Assembly: GCA_007922195.1 (NCBI GenBank)
Contig: ML682067.1
Coordinates: forward strand, 7,383,983 to 7,447,982
Origin: Podocnemis expansa
Taxonomy: Eukaryota > Chordata > Testudines > Podocnemididae
DNA: 64,000 nt
Reading direction: 5' to 3'
Part shown: positions 36,169 to 48,413 of the stretch, one piece after another
Layout: every line of letters begins with the position of its first letter
How positions within the stretch are numbered: position 1 is the first letter of the stretch
Program-made: the position numbers and the translations under genes
The notes under the pieces: model-generated
Told to the model about the DNA's origin: nothing
The model's database searches: none
What the model saw: the letters and a program-made list of their open reading frames with translations, nothing else

Positions 36169-38095
36169 TTAAATCTGGGTCTGCTGTTGCAGCTGCTGTG
36201 GTTGTTGCTGGAGCAGTTGCTGGGACCGGACGGAGTGGCTAGTTGGTGGTGGTGTGTACATGCCTAGAGACTTAAGGGTGGCCCTAGAGTCCTTCATCCC
36301 GTGCAGCTTTGAGTCCGTGGATTCAGCAAAGAGGGCAGCGCCTTCTAATGGTAGGTCTTGTATGATCATTTGCATCTGCTGAGACAGGCCCAAGCCTTGA
36401 AGCCAGACCACTCGCCTCATAGTCACAGCAGAGGCCATGTTGTACAAGGCTGTGTCAGATGCATCCCAGAAGGTCATAAGGACATCTCTAGAGGTCAAGA
36501 ACCCTTCCTCCACCATCGCTTTGAAGTCCCTCAGGTGGTCCATAGGGACACAGTCATGGAAGCTCTCCACAGCCCTCCAGTGGTTGAATACATATCTCCC
36601 CATGGGGGCTTGGTGAGTGGCAATGCGCAGCTGTAAGGCGGAGGTAGAATAAACCTTCCTGCCAAATAGATCAGGTTTCATTGCATCCTTGTTCTTAGGA
36701 GTAGAGCATGTTTGGCCCTGCCCTCCCTTCTGGTTAACTGCGTCCACAACCAGGGACCCTGGTGTAGGGTGATGGAAGAGGAACACAAACTTGTTGGAAG
36801 GCACATGGTATGTCTGATCTGCCACCTGGGACATGGGAGGGATGGATGATGGTGTTTGCCATCATGCCCTCGCAATACTGTACACTGCTTTATGGAGGGG
36901 TACAGAGACCTTTGCAGGTGGGGTGGCGTCACCCACATCAAAGAGGGAGTCGCACTCCTCCTTCACCACCCACAAGTCCAAGTTGAGGTTTGCTGCCATA
37001 TGACAAAGCATCACCCGTTGTGTATGGGGTCATCCCTGTATGCCAGGGGTCTTTGGAAGGTAACCTCATCCGGGGAGGAGGATGAAGGGACCCGTGATCT
37101 GCTGCGCTGGGTGGAATCCAGGTCACATTCATCATCGCATACGTCCAGTGAGTCAGGGGTTCGGGCTGACGATGGCGCCTACAGGTGCTGGGAGATGAAG
37201 TCATGGTTGGCCGTCAATCCAGCCCTTCTTGTGACCAGTTATTAGAGGAGCCTAGGGCTGTGGGTTGACGGAAGCAGGAGTGGCCCCTTTCTCTCTGTGT
37301 GCCTTCTGGCTCCCTGTCACCACTTCTGGAACTCCACTGTGTTGCCCCAACTGGGGTTGCCGGGGCCGCGCCTCCTCTTGGTGGGGGTGTTGGGGAATGC
37401 TTCTGGCACTGCTTACCCACCCATCCACCGGTACTGGGGTTTTGCTCCTGGTCTTTGGGAGTTCCAGAGCACCGAGAAGTGGAGCAGGAAGTGGCCAGCA
37501 AAGATGAGTTAGACCTCTGCTGTCTAGAGGCCTGGGAACACAGTACCAAGGGCTCACAGGATGAGTGCCTGGAGGAGTGGTCATCCCAATGGTCTTCGGT
37601 ACCATTCTGAAAGTGCCGGTTTGCCCTTGGATCTGGCTTGCTTGGATGGTACCGGAGCCGGTGCCTGTAGTAGGGCCCAAGCTGCTGCGAGAGCATCCAG
37701 AGTCAGTGGAATTGAAAGGTGTCCCGGTCCTCACTCCTGAGGAGGGGTGTCCAGAGGCGATGCAAGACAGCACCGTAGTGGTGCCAAGTTGGATGCTGAT
37801 TGGGGCTTTGTATTCTGAGCTGGACAGGTTCTGATGCAGAATTTGCACGTGGGGCCAGCAGAGCATTCAGTGCACAAGGTGTATCGGGCGCTGGCTGAGG
37901 TGCCCGATCCTGGGCAAGGTTGCGCAACCTCTGCTCCCTCTCTTTATGTGTCCTCAGCTCAGAGGACTTGCAGATGAAACAGTTTCCTGCAAAGTGCGAC
38001 TCATCTGACCCATTGAGGCACATGAGACATTTCCAACGAGTGTTGTCGATTGGGAAGGTTTTGCAGCATGATGGGCAAGGCTTAAATCCTGGCAT
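36169..38095 (-). pseudogene. DIRS gag-like gene, frameshifted
   Basis: The chosen start is the methionine of MPGFKPCPSCCKTFP at 38095, because the same start motif occurs in element 2. Residues 1-50 hold a cysteine-rich module (C-x2-C...C-x2-C...H...C-x2-C), probably nucleic-acid binding. The middle is low-complexity and frameshifted. A 221-codon frame (36834-36169) follows with DLFGRKVYSTSALQLRIATH, GRYVFNHW and DLPLEGAALFAE, the conserved block shared with element 2, and ends in a glutamine-rich tail. The role of packaging RNA is inferred from position and family. Confidence 0.8.
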
Positions 38096-38350
38096 TGTTA
38101 TCACAAATGAATGAGGACAGACACTTGCTTCTGCAAGTTTCAGCTGTTCTGATACCATCGCTGAGGGCAGAAAGAAGGAACTGGGAGGGTCAGGGTCATG
38201 GTCACCTATATAGCCATTGTTATAGCACGAAGGGGGTGTTGGCTATGTGCCCTGACTTGACAGGCTAAGGCTAAAGACTTTCCAAGCTACTGTGTGCTGC
38301 AGCACACATACACCTGTAACTGAATGATGAGAGCAGTGCTCAAAGAAGAA

Positions 38351-39142
38351 CTGAATTCTTAGAAGGAGGCTCTTTTATTTCTGGTCTTGCTGTTAGCTTA
38401 TTATTTCTAGTGGCACATGAGGCCTGAGGCCATTATAGATGCAGATGATCTTTTATGAAGCAAGAGAATGTATTAATATTTTTCTGTTCATTATTTGGAT
38501 TAAAGTAGCACCTACATGTTCCAGCTGAGATCAAGGCTACATGTAAGGCATGCACATAAGAGATATTCCATGCCTCAAAGAGTTTACAGCCTAAACAGAC
38601 AAGGGTGGTAGAAAATATTATCCCCATTCTTCCTTTGGGGCATTGAGGCACACAGCATTTCAGTTACCTGTGCAAGGTCATACAGGAAGTATGTGGAAAA
38701 GCCAGAAATTTAACCTTGCTGCTGAATCACAGATCATTTGAGTTCTCATGTGGTTTTTAACCATAAAACTATTCCTTGAAGTAAGAAGTACTGTGTTCTG
38801 GGTTGAAAGCAGGCAGTGATTTTCCAAGTAATACATAATTCAGAAATTCTGCAGGTCATAGGTGGACAGAGATAGGCTCCAGTTGCCTTCTTCATTGCTA
38901 AGACATGCGTTGTACAGACGCTTGCACCTCTTGTTTCTTCATACTTTGCTAACTACTCAGTGAAATTTCCCTTTTAAATAATTTTGTAAATATAGTTTTT
39001 AACAGTCTACGCAAAGATTTGTTCTGGAATAGTATATTCTTAAAGCTTAAATAAAGTCTTTAAGATCATTTTTGCTGGAGACTGCATCATCCTTTCCATT
39101 TGCATAACTGGAGAGGATGCAGGCCCATTGGATCTTCCTTAT
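38351..39142. other. AT-rich DNA, nothing recognised
   Basis: Nothing is supported between the DIRS right terminus and the next hAT. Confidence 0.45.
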
Positions 39143-39150
39143 TTCATGCG

Positions 39151-39612
39151 CAGGACTGGTTCTAGGGATGAGACAGTGAGGCACCAGCTCAGGGCACCGA
39201 AGAGTAGGGGCTCTGGGGAGCTGGACCCCACACTTCTGCCCCCTCCCCTGAGCCAGCCACCCTACCCCCGGGGGCAGAGCAGGCCAGTCCATGAGTTGGA
39301 CTCCAATCTCTCACCCCCACCTCTGGGCTGGCCCTCCTTACCCCTAGGGGGAATAGCTGGCCCAGTGAAGGGGTTAGAGAGTGGAGCCCGGCCTCTGGGC
39401 TGGCCTGCTCTGTCCCTGGGCTGGCTGTTCCTGGTCCTGGGGGTGGGGTGAACTGGCCCAGAGTGGAGGCCAGGTTCTGTGCTCTCGTGTCTCCCCCTCC
39501 CCCCTTGCCTTCAGCTTTATGCCAGAGGCAGTAGGGTGGGGGGCAGTGTGGCCATGGGGAGAGCAAAAGGAAAAGGTGGCTCATGGTGCCACAACCCCTT
39601 GAGCCGGCCCTG
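39151..39612. mobile_element. GC-rich non-autonomous hAT
   Basis: The ends CAGGACTGGTTCTAGGG and, inverted, CCTTGAGCCGGCCCTG are a familiar hAT pair. TTCATGCG (39143-39150) and TTCATGCA (39613-39620) give a 7-of-8 TSD. The interior repeats GGGCTGGCC-type units, which open frames on both strands. No transposase. Confidence 0.8.
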
Positions 39613-39620
39613 TTCATGCA

Positions 39621-40740
39621 GCAGTGATACAGAGTTCATAGCATTCCCTCTCCGTGGCCTGCCATTATGGAAGCTTCTGTCCTGGAATCCGGTGATGGTA
39701 GGTTCCATAGGAGTACAGGAGTGGAATTAATAGGACCATTTACTCTCTATAGCATTTTCCCAGATTTTCCATTTGAAAATCTAAGCAAGAGTTAATGCTG
39801 CTTCAGGTTGATGCTTTAGAAAAGATTAACTCCCACTGGGGCCCTAAATACCTATTACTGAATTGCTGCCAGTGTACTCAGCATGTGGCCAGCAGCTTGT
39901 GAAAGATGGTGCTGTTAAGCTGCAGAGGCTGTGCAGGGCTGTGTGAGAAGCTTATCATCCAACTGAATACCATCCTCACTACTTGTTGTGCAGTGATGAA
40001 CTAATCATTAACTATCTCTTGAGTTCTCTTTAAAAAAAAACCTATGTATAACTTTTATTCAGCTTAGGGAAAAGATTTTCTAAAGAGTGAACTCCTAAAT
40101 CACCAGTCTAACCAATTTACAAACAGCACCATTGGTCTCTGTTCAGAAACCTCTCTCATTAGCTAAATACATGTGTCAGCCACAGAATTAGTTATTCATT
40201 ACATACGATTTTATTGTGTATTTATTTTGGAGAGGCAGCGTCTCCATAATTAAGCCTGTAACCATTATAAAAACCTTTCTTTAGACTCTTTTGCTCAACC
40301 TGAAACTTACACATTTATTCTTTAGGTAAAGGTGAATGTTTAACTTACTGAATTTCAGCTTAGGAACAACATAAGTTACTTTACTTGTTTAAAAAAAAAT
40401 GTGTGTTTTTGATGGTGAAAAATATCTGACAGTGAGACTATTTGTTACAAAATGTTATATTCACTACTGGAAGATAGCTTCAACAGATTTCCTGTGGAAT
40501 CATTGACTCTACAGGGTTTCATTTAGCTTCCATATTGTAACAAGCTCCACTCACCCATTCTCCCACGCAGTCATAGATTGCTGGTGAAATCAGTAGGTCC
40601 CTGTCTTTGGAGAACCCATCAAAGGCTTAAGGTCTTGGAATCTATTCAGTATTTGTTGAACGTACATATTTTCCTTTCATATCAATATATCATATGCTCA
40701 TAAACAAAGGTGACTACGACTTACGTAGTTTGCACTGAAG
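39621..40740. other. AT-rich DNA, nothing recognised
   Basis: No TE terminus or coding support is visible. Confidence 0.45.
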
Positions 40741-40742
40741 TA

Positions 40743-41110
40743 CAGGTAGTCCTCACTTAGTGACCGGGTTCCGTTCCTGAAACCTGGTTGATAAACGAAT
40801 TGGTCACTAAACGAGGAGCAGCCCTTACCGGTATTTCAGGCATAATGTACTTTACTGGTAGTGGGTTTTTCAACCATCGGTAGATAGTTTTAATGTCACC
40901 TTTGCATCATTTATAACATTTTTAATATATATTTTAAATGTTTTAAGCTCTAATGTACTGAACTTAGTTTGCATAGTGTACTGTAAATATAGGTAATCTG
41001 AGAGAGTTGATGCGAGTTCTCGTACATTGCCATAATACCAACTCATCAGAGAGCCGGTCATAACTCTGAGGGGTCACTAAACGAGTAGGTCACTAAGTGA
41101 GGACTAGCTG
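40743..41110. mobile_element. Tc1/mariner-type MITE
   Basis: The ends CAGGTAGTCCTCACTTAGTG and, inverted, CACTAAGTGAGGACTAGCTG form a 20-bp TIR. TA dinucleotides flank both sides (40741-40742 and 41111-41112), the Tc1/mariner target. Subterminal GGTCACTAAACGAG-type repeats occur at both ends. The 368-bp element is non-coding and resembles Tigger-like MITEs. Confidence 0.82.
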
Positions 41111-41112
41111 TA

Positions 41113-42790
41113 TTTGAAAGTTACTTACTGGTATTCACTGTAGTTTTTGGATGATTTTCTATGGCTGTTCCTAGTCCCAAAAGCCTGAATGATCTTTTCA
41201 CATTATTTACTCTAACTCTTAAAATGCTGAATGTGCCAAGTCTCCTCTACTTCAGTGTTAGACACTTTTTGTAATGTAGTGGTGGCAACCTTACGACCAA
41301 ATGAACCCATTCCTTGATGATTTCTTACTTACTGTATCATTCATAGCTGGTAGAATTAGCTATGCTGAAGATGAGACCACAGGCCTTAGCTTGAAGTAGT
41401 TTCCACCATACAGGATTACAGTTTGATTCAGCAGCTTTCAGCATCCCCATTGTAAAAATTATTCCAGTATCCCCTGATCTCACTCATATGTGGGATGGCA
41501 CTTTTATAGGAACTTTCTTTCTCCAACATATCTTTCTTGGATTGTTCCTGTAAATTTGGCAGAGCCAACCACCTGCAACTGTAAAGTGACCATTTTGCAA
41601 CTTGCAGCAGTCTTTTTCTCTCTTTCTGTTGATTATGTTTTACTTTCATCCAGTTTTCCCTTTCTTATTCCTAGAAAAGTCAGATTTTAGCAGTTTTACA
41701 ATGTAAGAAGTCAATCAGATAAATGACAGGATTCTTGTTTCATATATGCTTTTCTTTATTCTTCTGACTTCAATTTGAACCCTTTTTTATGCCTAATTTT
41801 TTTTCTGTAATTTCCTGGCAACTTTTGTACATAAGCTTATTCCAAAGTCAGTTAAAAAGAACATGAGTTCTAACAAAAGCCATTTAAAGAAAAAGTTATC
41901 CCTAGGTAATCAGCATCTTGAAACCCCTTAACCAGTTTCTTGTTTGTCTTGTTACAATACATCTTTATTCTTTCATGGAAAAAAGGTGCAAACAACTCAG
42001 TACACGAAATGCTTTTCAATATGTCAAGCTGCAGGAGTAAACAGACTGGTAAGCTGTCAGCCGACAGTCTGAAAAAGTAATTACCAAGGGGCTCCTTAAA
42101 AGAATTAGTACCCTGTAATGTGCTGATTAATTGGCTTTTATCTTGTGAATGTCCTTGAGTGGGTCTTTCCATGGAAATTAAGAAACACATTTCATCCCTA
42201 TCTGATGTATGATAAAGGCATTTGAAAATCAGTTGTGTTGGATATGTAAAGTACATTTAAGTGCACACATGTACAAACAGAATTTATTTTCAGCGGGGGT
42301 TAGTAGTGCCTAAAGCTACAGGAACTGACAGTTTATAGCTGCTCAACTTTAATTTAGGGTCTAATTTCACTTTTACTGAATTCAGTAACAAAATTTCTGT
42401 CAATGCCAAGGAAAACACAATATGAAGCTTTATGTCCCCAAACTATACATCCGACAGATTTTTAACAGATGGTGGGAGATATTTTGTATTTGCACTTGCA
42501 TGCTTAAACTCACTTACCTACCCAATAATGATCATACTACAAATTACTGAGCACCCTCAATCCCCTTGACTCCATGAGAATGGGGACATTGGCTAGGATC
42601 CTCAAAGGAACTAAGGTGTTGCGCCACTGAACATTGCAATGCCTAACTTCAGACACTTATAATTTGTCTACATTTAAAATACTACAGCTGAATCACTGAA
42701 GTGCTTCAGTGTAGATACTAATTATGCCAGCGGAAGAGCTCTCCTGTTAGCACAGATGACTCGCCTTCCCAAAGGGAGGTAGCTAGATGG
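41113..42790. other. AT-rich DNA, nothing recognised
   Basis: A 128-codon minus-strand frame (41870-42256) shows no domain, so I treat it as chance. Confidence 0.4.
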
Positions 42791-43027
42791 AACGGTGGGT
42801 TACTTACCAGTAAACATCCTTCTTCGAGATGGGCTGCTCGGATTCATTCAGTAATAGGTGTATACGTGCATGACTGGTCAGAAACTTTTTGTCTTAGCCT
42901 GTCACGAGAAGGCTGGTGGCCACTGCCACCCACGCCACCCCCTGACTATATATGTTGCCTCCACTCAGCCCCTCCTCAGTCCCTAAAAGTCACCAACTCC
43001 AGTTGTGGGGATGGTGGGAGGGTTGTG

Positions 43028-43124
43028 AATGAATACGAGCAGCCGATCTTGAAGAAGGATGGTTACTGGTAAGTAACCCACCGTTCTTCTTCAAGTGCTG
43101 CTTGGATACATTCAGTAATAGGTG
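43028..43124. repeat. DIRS internal complementary region, element 2
   Basis: GAATACGAGCAGCCGATCTT to AAGTAACCCACCG is the reverse complement of the left terminus (42791-42860). The following TTCTTCTTCAAGTGCTGCTT to TCAGTAATAGGTG is the reverse complement of the right terminus (48372-48413). The junction marks both element ends to within a few bases. Confidence 0.88.
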
Positions 43125-43134
43125 ACTGCTAGCT

Positions 43135-43640
43135 GTGCTTGGGGATGGTGGGTGGAGTTGGCCCTTTCAGCCTCTAGCACTGCTTTTCCCATGTAGGGTA
43201 GCTGGCCCCAAGCCAGTGAGGTCCCCCGGAGGGGCCTAAGGTGTTGGCCTTGGAACCGAGTACCAGGTAAAGAGGAACATGAGTCAGGGAATCTGACCAC
43301 AGTGGGATATAGAATGCCTCCTAAGAAGAGCCTCATACATGGGGTCTCTGAGGAAAAGGGCCTTCAACACTGAGTCCCTACTAGCCAGGGTAAATGGCCA
43401 CTAAGATACAGCTTCCAGGCAAGGACCAGTAAAGTATGAGTCCTGCTGAGATGGAGGGCCTGCTGATCCATGAAGGCAGCAAGGCCTAATGTCCTTTAGT
43501 GTGAAACTTCCAATGGAGACGCCTATGGGCCTGTGATTGAGAAAGCGACTCAGCCTAAGGATCTGAGCAATTGGTATTAAGGAACTGCTGAGGAAGAAAA
43601 GTCCATTATTCTGGCACTAGCATCAATTGGAGGGTGATGG
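43135..43640 (-). pseudogene. DIRS tyrosine-recombinase remnant, element 2
   Basis: At nucleotide level, AGGAAAAGGGCCTTCAACAC and the following CTAGCCAGGGTAAATGGCC (about 43350-43400) align with the recombinase segment of element 1 at 32820-32870, as do the next about 80 bp. The protein frame is too decayed to read. The catalytic motifs further downstream are not recognisable. Confidence 0.55.
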
Positions 43641-46440
43641 TTATGGGAAAAAGGTAGCGGACCTTGGAGCTATCCATCTACTAGCTGTGGATACTGAATA
43701 TCACGAGATGCGAGGAAGAGGGAAAGGGGAAAAAAGGAAGGGGAAAACCCCCACTCTTTCCCCTAGTGTGGCCAAAAAGGAGCATTGGGGAGAACAGGGC
43801 AGGGACTTCTGCCAAATAGGATGTGATGCTTACGCGGCCGGCTTAGATTGCCATAAAGAGACAAGACTGCTTATCTCCAGTTGTAAGGATGGCGCGAACA
43901 GACATGTCCAGGGCAAGCTATACCACTATTAAGGTGTCACCTGAGGCCAAGGTGTCTTCAGTGAAGACATCATACCCTTCCCAGTGTTCTCATGGAAGGG
44001 AGCTGTTAGGCGTTTCAAGGCATTACACCAATTTGAAGCATCTAGCAACCAATGCCTGATTATCAACAATTTGCCAAATTCAGGGAGAGAAACCTTTCTA
44101 TGTGTCCCGTAGCCTCGGTACTACTTCCGGTATTTGCAGCACTTATGCCATGAAGGCCATAGAGCTGCACACTTAACGGAGGCATGCCCAGCTTCATAAT
44201 GGACAAAACCTAGGAATCCAAGTATCAGGGATGCAAGGCGGGGGGAGAGATCTCAAGGATGTAGTGGATAGGAGGGGAAAGACTCCCTCCAGATATGGGT
44301 CTGGGGTGTGTCACCATGATGAGGTGTACCTCCGATTATCCCCTTATGACCGATTTCTCTCCCTCTGCTTCTTCCCTCTTTTCTTTCTCTCTCCTTTGTT
44401 TATTTTTTTTTGTTTGGTTTTTTTTTTTATTTTATTTTTAACTAAAAAAGGAGTGGTAGGTGACCAATGGCGAGGGTCATCTGGTTTTCCCAGATCCGAG
44501 GTCACCGCTTCAAATTTGAGGGACGGGGCTGACAACATGTTCCCGCCATCTTTGTGGGGCCCCATGGCTGCCTGGCACCAAAACCTTATGAGTGCCCACG
44601 GACTAACCTTCTGGAGAAAGCCTGGGAAGGCAGAAACATTGTTTAATAAGACCCCTGGCTGACGTGCAGGAATTACCGGGAAGAAAAACTGCAGTAATGC
44701 TAGTGTCATGAGGATGGGTGCTCTGATGGGGGAGGACACCCGCCGGATGAGGAGGCTCTGGAAGAGGAGCAAGAGAATCCCACCTAGGCCACTGTTCTAA
44801 CTGAATATTATCACTTGCCTGAGGGTCAGAATCGAGGCTCAACGGCCTGAGTTGGGCGGAAATTTCATCCCGCCTGAAGGGAAAGAGGATGGCTGGTCTG
44901 TGGGGTACCCTAACAAAGGGTAGCCTACTGGAAGACGCCCGCCTGATGTGCAGGCTCTGGAAGTCACTTAAGGCAATATTTACAATGAACATTTATAACA
45001 GGCCTCTGGGTGGCATCAGAGGGACTGACCACCAGAGCTGGACAAGGGTTCGTCTCATGAGAGGAGAGCAAGGGACAAATCATCCTGGATTATCCGGCCC
45101 CGACACGTAGAAAGGGGAGGAGATGGAATGGGGTAGTAGACCCATGCTGTCAGTTTGTGGGTGGCTCCTAGGGATGTTCCCATCCACCCTAGAGCAGTCT
45201 TAGGTCGCTTCCCATCCCCCTATAACAACCAAAACGCCTGTGAGTGCTAGGGGATGAAGCTGTGGATCATAGGATCCCAGGGTATCCAGGACTGCCTGGT
45301 AAAAACCTGCCGCCTGCCAGGAGGCTCGGACGAGGATATTAGGGGAGCAGAGCTCCTTTTCACTAGAACAAGAGAGAACTTTTTTAACCTGGAAAGGGGA
45401 AGCATGGGGTTCAGGCCGAAGGCCTTATCGTAAAGAGATATTCCCAGCATGTTTGCCCCTGAGCTGGAGGTAGGCTACCAGGGTTGAGGCTGAGAAAAGG
45501 AGTTAATAACCCCTAATGGTCTCTGATCTGGGTGCGAGAGATCAGGTCTGAGATATCGGACATCTAACCACTCTATGCTGCTGGTCCAAGCTGGCGCCCA
45601 GGCAAAGTGACCGTGAGTTACCCTGTCCTGAAGCCCCAGAGGGTGGACTGTTTAGGAAAGAGAAAGGGGTAGAGCCCGAGACCTGCCGGACAGCCACCGG
45701 ACAAGGGAGGGCCTGAATTGTGGGCCATGTTGTGGGTCACTGGGGTCTAGTACTTGTGGACCAAAAGGCAAGAAAGGAGAAAGCCTTCATAAGCTGTAGG
45801 AAGGCAGGAGGGTCCAGAGCCCAGATAGAGATAAAACCATTCTGGATCTGTGGGGTCGGGGCACACGGGATCAGGAGGTGTGGCCCTCAAGGCTAAACAA
45901 ACATATGTTCAGCTAAGTCACAACAGGGATACCCAAGGAAGTGTCCCTTACTTCTACAACGGAGAATAATGCTTTTCCACCCAAAATTTTATGGGAGTTA
46001 CCTTGGTCTCTGCCCTATGTGCCCCCAGAGAAAGTGGTAAAAGCGGATGGGGGGGGCTTCCCTCCCCAATGGGGGAAAAGGCCCAATGAGAATTCATGGG
46101 TGGCACCTCAAGAAGAGGAACTTCGGTGTATGTTTTACACTCATTACTCTGAGTAATAGGAGGAAGTGTATTGGGGCCCTGGGTAGTATGTGGTCCCTGT
46201 CTAAAGGAGAGACCAATGATCAACAGCCAGAATGAGGGGTTCCAACCTCTAGTGGAGGGCGGAGTCCTTCTTCACAGGGAGGGGGTATGGGCCTGGGATG
46301 GGAAAAACTCTCCTATCCAAGAATGGAACCAGACCGGAGGGGTTAGGGTGTCACATCTTGGCCATTCAACTGAGAAGGGCACATCAGGGCAACATAAAGC
46401 TCCTATTAAGTAGGAGGGTGTTCAGGGGCTCCTGAAGGGA
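43641..46440. other. Unexplained middle of DIRS element 2
   Basis: About 2.8 kb occupying the place of RT/RNase H. Purine-rich on the plus strand with many GGGG/AGGG runs and a T-tract block near 44390-44450. Frames longer than 80 codons exist but carry no motif. It may be highly decayed DIRS coding sequence, or a captured segment. Confidence 0.4.
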
Positions 46441-46495
46441 AGAGGCCCAAGCACTTGACCTCCCCCTGGTGGTCTTGGGCGCTGGCAATAACGGT

Positions 46496-48050
46496 CTAAG
46501 TCTCTGCTGGGAAAAGGGCCTCACCATTGAAGGGGAGGTCAAAGATGACCTGTTGGGAGGCCAGGGGTATTCCTGCCTCCCTAAGCCACGCTGTGTGGCA
46601 GAGGGTCATGGCCGAGGCCATCATGCGGGAGGCCGCGTCTATTGCATACCAAGTCGAAAGGAGGAGGTCTTTGGACGCTATTCTGCCTTCCTCCAGAAAG
46701 GCGTTGTAATCCTCCCTAGCCTCCTGTGGGAGTAGGAGTCTAAATTTATTCATTGATTCCCACACATCCATCATGTATCTGCCCACCAGGGCTTGGTTAT
46801 TGGCCACACGCAACCGGAAGGCGGAGGAGGAGTATACTTTCCACCCCAGAAGGTCCACCTCCCTCACAACCCTTGACGCCAGGAGGGGATCATGGGGAAT
46901 TCGGCCTGGGCCTAGTGCTGTCTCCACCTCACCCCAAGACAGTAGCGGGTGGTGGATAAGGGAAGGGAACTCTGTCCCTGGGACCTGATATTTTAGGTCC
47001 GCTGTATCTGATACCAGGAGAATAGAGCCCGGGCTTCACCATTGTGACAATGTGAGGTCCCACATGCTAGGGTGGAGTGGGACCATGACAGGGTCACTGG
47101 ACAAGATCACCAGCCCGAACAGTGTGTCAGCGGACCCTTTGAGGGATTGAACTTCCATCTCCATATGGCCAGCAATACAGCGCAGAAGATCAAAGTGCAC
47201 CGTGAGGTCTCCCATGTAGCAAGATGGCAAGGGGTTTGATTTTAGCTGGTGCCACCAAAAGTTCCGCGGCACCACAAGTGCTTGACACGGTTTCTTTCAG
47301 GGACCATTCATCGGGCTGGTATCTAAATGGTGCCAATGCTGAGAGCCTAAGACAGGGCCGTTTAGACCCCCTTGAGGCACCCTCCTCTGGACTCGAAAGA
47401 GGGGAAACTCCTCGGGACCGGGATGACGGTGCCAATGACAGCAAGGTGATATGGTGCCAGGGAGAAGGCTCAACAGTACCTGGACTCTGGCGTGTGGGGG
47501 AAGTTGGGGAACTCAGGACTGAGACCAGAGTGGGTGTTTGGTGCCCTTTGCAGGGCCAGGTCCTGGAGGCAAACGTCGGCTTGCCCCTTCTCTTGGAGGG
47601 TACTGGAGAGGGTGGTGTAGGCAATAAGAGGAGCACCTTCACTGCCTCGAATGCTTCTGGGGTAGCAAGGAGCGACACTGACTCCTTGCTGTCCTCTGGT
47701 GACCACTGAGAAAGGGAGTGGAACCAGTGCCAGAAGTGCAGTACTGAAACTGGTACCGAGCTGGCCTTTCTGTGGCCTCTCAGGGAGCGGTGTCAGGAGG
47801 GCTCCAGTGCCAAAGAGGCACACGGTGCCGCAGGAGACCCCGAAGCCTCGGAAGTGGGCTGCCACGCTTACCCTGAGGCCTACGCACAGTGCCTTTGCTC
47901 CCTGTCTCTTATTGTCCTGGGTTTAAAGGACAGACAGATGGAGCAGGAGGTGACCAAGTGGTCTTCACCCAGGCACTGAAGGCACTTTGCGTGAGGGTCA
48001 TCCCATGGGAAGGCCTTGCCGCAGGCAGCGCAAGGTTTAAACCCCGGCAT
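46496..48050 (-). pseudogene. DIRS gag-like gene, element 2
   Basis: It starts at the methionine of MPGFKPCAACGKAFPW (48050), with the same C-x2-C...C-x2-C...H...C-x2-C module as element 1, then stops at 47880. After a low-complexity, frameshifted middle, a 143-codon frame (46927-46496) reads DLLGWKVYSSSAFRLRVANN, GRYMMDVW and DLPFNGEALFPAET. These parallel DLFGRKVYSTSALQLRIATH and DLPLEGAALFAEST in element 1. The two copies are clearly homologous but well diverged. Confidence 0.75.
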
Positions 48051-48413
48051 GGCAGGCAGCAGAGGGGAGTGGTGTTGCTGCTCGGACAGACACGCGGAAG
48101 AGGAAGCACTCTTCCGTGGAACAACACCCACAAAGAAATGTTCCCAGTTGAACTGCTGGCTCATAAACGAAGAAGACAGGCTGCTTGTGTGATCACAAGG
48201 AGCAGGCTGCTCTACAAACCACTGCTGAAGCAAACAAAATGGGACTGAGGAGAGGCCAGGCAGCAGCCTCACATGTAGCCACGCGGTGGTGTGGGGGGGC
48301 AGTGGCCGCCAACCCTCTGCTGACAGGCTAGGGCAAAATGTTTCCGACCAATAGTGCGCTGCAGCATGGATACACCTATTACTGAATGTATCCAACCAGC
48401 GCTTGAAGAAGAA

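Larger units (their letters stand above)
31905..38350 (-). mobile_element. Near-complete DIRS retrotransposon, element 1
   Basis: The unit is about 6.45 kb. Its inverted terminal repeats (about 31905-32093 and 38204-38350) share AAGTCTTTAGCCTTAGCCTG and the following GTCAGGTCAGGGC, inverted. Genes run leftward on the minus strand in the order gag, RT/RNase H, tyrosine recombinase. Next to the left terminus is an internal complementary region. Inverted ends, this region and a tyrosine recombinase in place of an integrase define the DIRS order. No TSD is expected and none is seen. All coding regions carry stops or frameshifts, and a solo-LTR-like insertion splits the RNase H region, so the copy is dead. 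Confidence 0.9.
42791..48413 (-). mobile_element. RT-less DIRS derivative, element 2
   Basis: The unit is about 5.6 kb with inverted ends. The left end, including GTCTTAGCCTGTCACGAGAA and then GGCCACTGCC, is complementary to the right end near 48290-48345. It has an internal complementary region near the left end, a gag-like gene on the minus strand on the right and a decayed recombinase segment on the left. The middle, about 43.65-46.4 kb, shows no RT or RNase H motif in any frame I could follow. That region is G/A-rich on the plus strand with a T-rich patch near 44390-44450. It looks like a non-autonomous relative of element 1 that kept the cis-acting architecture. Confidence 0.8.

Noticed and set aside
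37214..37866. Overlapping 130-204 codon frames on both strands in DIRS element 1
   Set aside because: They lie in the low-complexity middle of the frameshifted gag-like gene. The real gene is on the minus strand, and the others are shadows.
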